NCBI GenBank assembly: GCA_003519485.1
Contig: DOWQ01000614.1
Span: 871-8,462 of the forward strand
DNA length: 7,592 bases
Reading direction: 5' to 3'
Origin: Streptomyces sp.
GTDB lineage: Bacteria > Actinomycetota > Actinomycetes > Streptomycetales > Streptomycetaceae
How positions within the stretch are numbered: position 1 is the first letter of the stretch; each line of letters begins with the position of its first letter. Position numbers and translations under genes: made by a program. Positions 5,551-7,592 of the stretch are shown in pieces. Below the pieces are notes generated by a model. The model did no database searches. It saw only the letters and a list, made by a program, of their open reading frames with translations, and had not been told where the DNA came from.

Positions 5551-5564
5551 AGACCTCGCTCAGG

Positions 5565-5588
5565 GGCCGGCGGGTGGGCCGGCGGGTG
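5565..5588. repeat. 12-bp direct repeat, two copies
   Basis: GGCCGGCGGGTG occurs twice head to tail (5565-5576 and 5577-5588), directly next to the esterase stop codon at 5591. It looks like simple slippage in GC-rich spacer DNA. No function is apparent. Confidence 0.6.
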
Positions 5589-5590
5589 GC

Positions 5591-7033
<1,443 letters not shown>

Positions 7034-7047
7034 GTCTCCGGCCTTTC

Positions 7048-7053
7048 TAGACT
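7048..7053 (+). promoter_or_regulatory. Possible -10 box for a leaderless regulator transcript
   Basis: TAGACT fits the TANNNT pattern of actinobacterial -10 boxes and ends six bases before the GTG at 7060. That is the spacing expected if transcription starts at the start codon itself. No Shine-Dalgarno sequence precedes that GTG, which supports a leaderless message. The upstream -35 is weak. Confidence 0.4.
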
Positions 7054-7059
7054 GCGGTT

Positions 7060-7592
7060 GTGAAGGGCTTGTTGCTGCGGCTGTCGGCGCTGGACGCGGA
7101 CGCCGCCACCGCGGTACGCGTGATCGCGCATTTCGAGGCGCTCCTGGGCGGACCCATCGACGCCGTGTCGCTGGTGCGGTCCACCGCGGGGCTGGCCGAG
7201 TGCACGGCGGGGCTGGAACTGGCGGACGGCCGTACGGTGCGGTTCGGGCCGGACGGCATCGCCCTGCCCGGTGTGCCCGGACAGGTCTCCGGCGGCGCCG
7301 ATCTCGGTGCGGCCGGGCGGGTCTGGCTGGAGCGGCGCGGGGCGGCCGGGCCGTTCGACGAGATCGTGCTGGAGTGGATGGGCGTCGCCGCACGGCTGCT
7401 GGGCACCCGGCCGCGCACCGCGGAACCCCCGCACGCCGCCGACCCGGCCCTGCTCGAACTGGTGCTCTCCGAGCGCGAGGCCGTGGAGGACCGCGCCCGT
7501 GCGCTACGGCTGCTGGGCCTGGCCCCCGAACTCCCGCTGCGCGTGGTGGCGGTGGCCGGCAGACCCGGCGCCGACGCGGGGCTGGAAGCGGT
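7060..7592 (+). CDS. PucR/CdaR-like transcriptional regulator, N-terminal part
   Basis: The open frame runs off the window after 177 codons. GTG 7060 is the first possible start, because TAG at 7048 closes the frame just upstream. The product begins VKGLLLRLSALDADAATAVR, followed by IAHFEALLGGPIDAVSLVRS, ECTAGLELADGRTVRFGPDG, a helical FDEIVLEWMGVAARLLG, and LLELVLSEREAVEDRARALR. This matches my memory of Streptomyces PucR-family regulators with a GAF-like N-terminal half. The defining C-terminal helix-turn-helix lies beyond the window, so the family call is provisional. It is divergent from the esterase gene with 26 bp between start codons, so their promoters must overlap or sit inside each other's coding sequence. 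Regulation of the esterase is a natural guess but unproven. Confidence 0.72.
   Translation, partial: MKGLLLRLSALDADAATAVRVIAHFEALLGGPIDAVSLVRSTAGLAECTAGLELADGRTVRFGPDGIALPGVPGQVSGGADLGAAGRVWLERRGAAGPFDEIVLEWMGVAARLLGTRPRTAEPPHAADPALLELVLSEREAVEDRARALRLLGLAPELPLRVVAVAGRPGADAGLEA

Noticed and set aside
7034..7393. Upstream extension of the esterase frame
   Set aside because: The extra residues are Arg/Pro-rich, lie antisense to the PucR-like gene and would bury the signal peptide. The ATG at 7033 explains the protein.

Overview
The window is high-GC actinobacterial DNA, most likely Streptomyces or a close relative. The support is strong G/C bias at third codon positions, GTG starts, Ala/Gly/Pro-rich proteins, an actinobacterial-type ECF sigma factor, a TerD-domain protein, a secreted esterase with a family-2 carbohydrate-binding module, and a GTG-started PucR-like regulator. 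No tRNA, rRNA, CRISPR array, insertion sequence or attachment site was seen.

Layout. (1) 4-714, minus: a secreted two-domain protein with a low-complexity Gly/Ala/Asp linker and a C-terminal module resembling the RlpA/expansin double-psi beta-barrel. (2) 909-4251, minus, read right to left: an ECF sigma factor (3733-4251); an overlapping single-pass membrane protein (3144-3740); a lipoprotein gene broken by one stop codon (2433-3014); a second membrane protein that is a gap-free paralogue of the first (1791-2387); and an intact lipoprotein paralogous to the broken one (909-1550). Each lipoprotein gene is preceded, at nearly the same distance, by a nearly identical 32-bp element shaped like an ECF-sigma promoter. 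A strong terminator separates the second membrane gene from the last lipoprotein unit. (3) 4358-5404, plus: a BRCT-TerD fusion with a disordered N-terminus, divergent from the sigma gene across a 106-bp region holding interleaved inverted repeats. (4) A perfect 15-bp hairpin at 5515-5550 lies between the convergent TerD and esterase genes. (5) 5591-7033, minus: a secreted CE1-type esterase with an acidic Pro-Glu/Pro-Asp linker and CBM2. (6) 7060 to the window end, plus: the N-terminal part of a PucR/CdaR-like regulator, only 26 bp from the esterase start.

The part most worth attention is the ECF cluster. My reading, which is inference, is an envelope-signalling module. The sigma factor is translationally coupled to a membrane protein that lacks the usual zinc-binding anti-sigma signature. 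The lipoproteins carry what looks like the same exported domain on a lipid anchor and appear to be targets of the sigma factor. The membrane/lipoprotein pair has duplicated in tandem, and one lipoprotein copy is now interrupted. The esterase and its divergent regulator look like a separate polysaccharide-degradation unit, and the TerD gene a separate stress-related unit.
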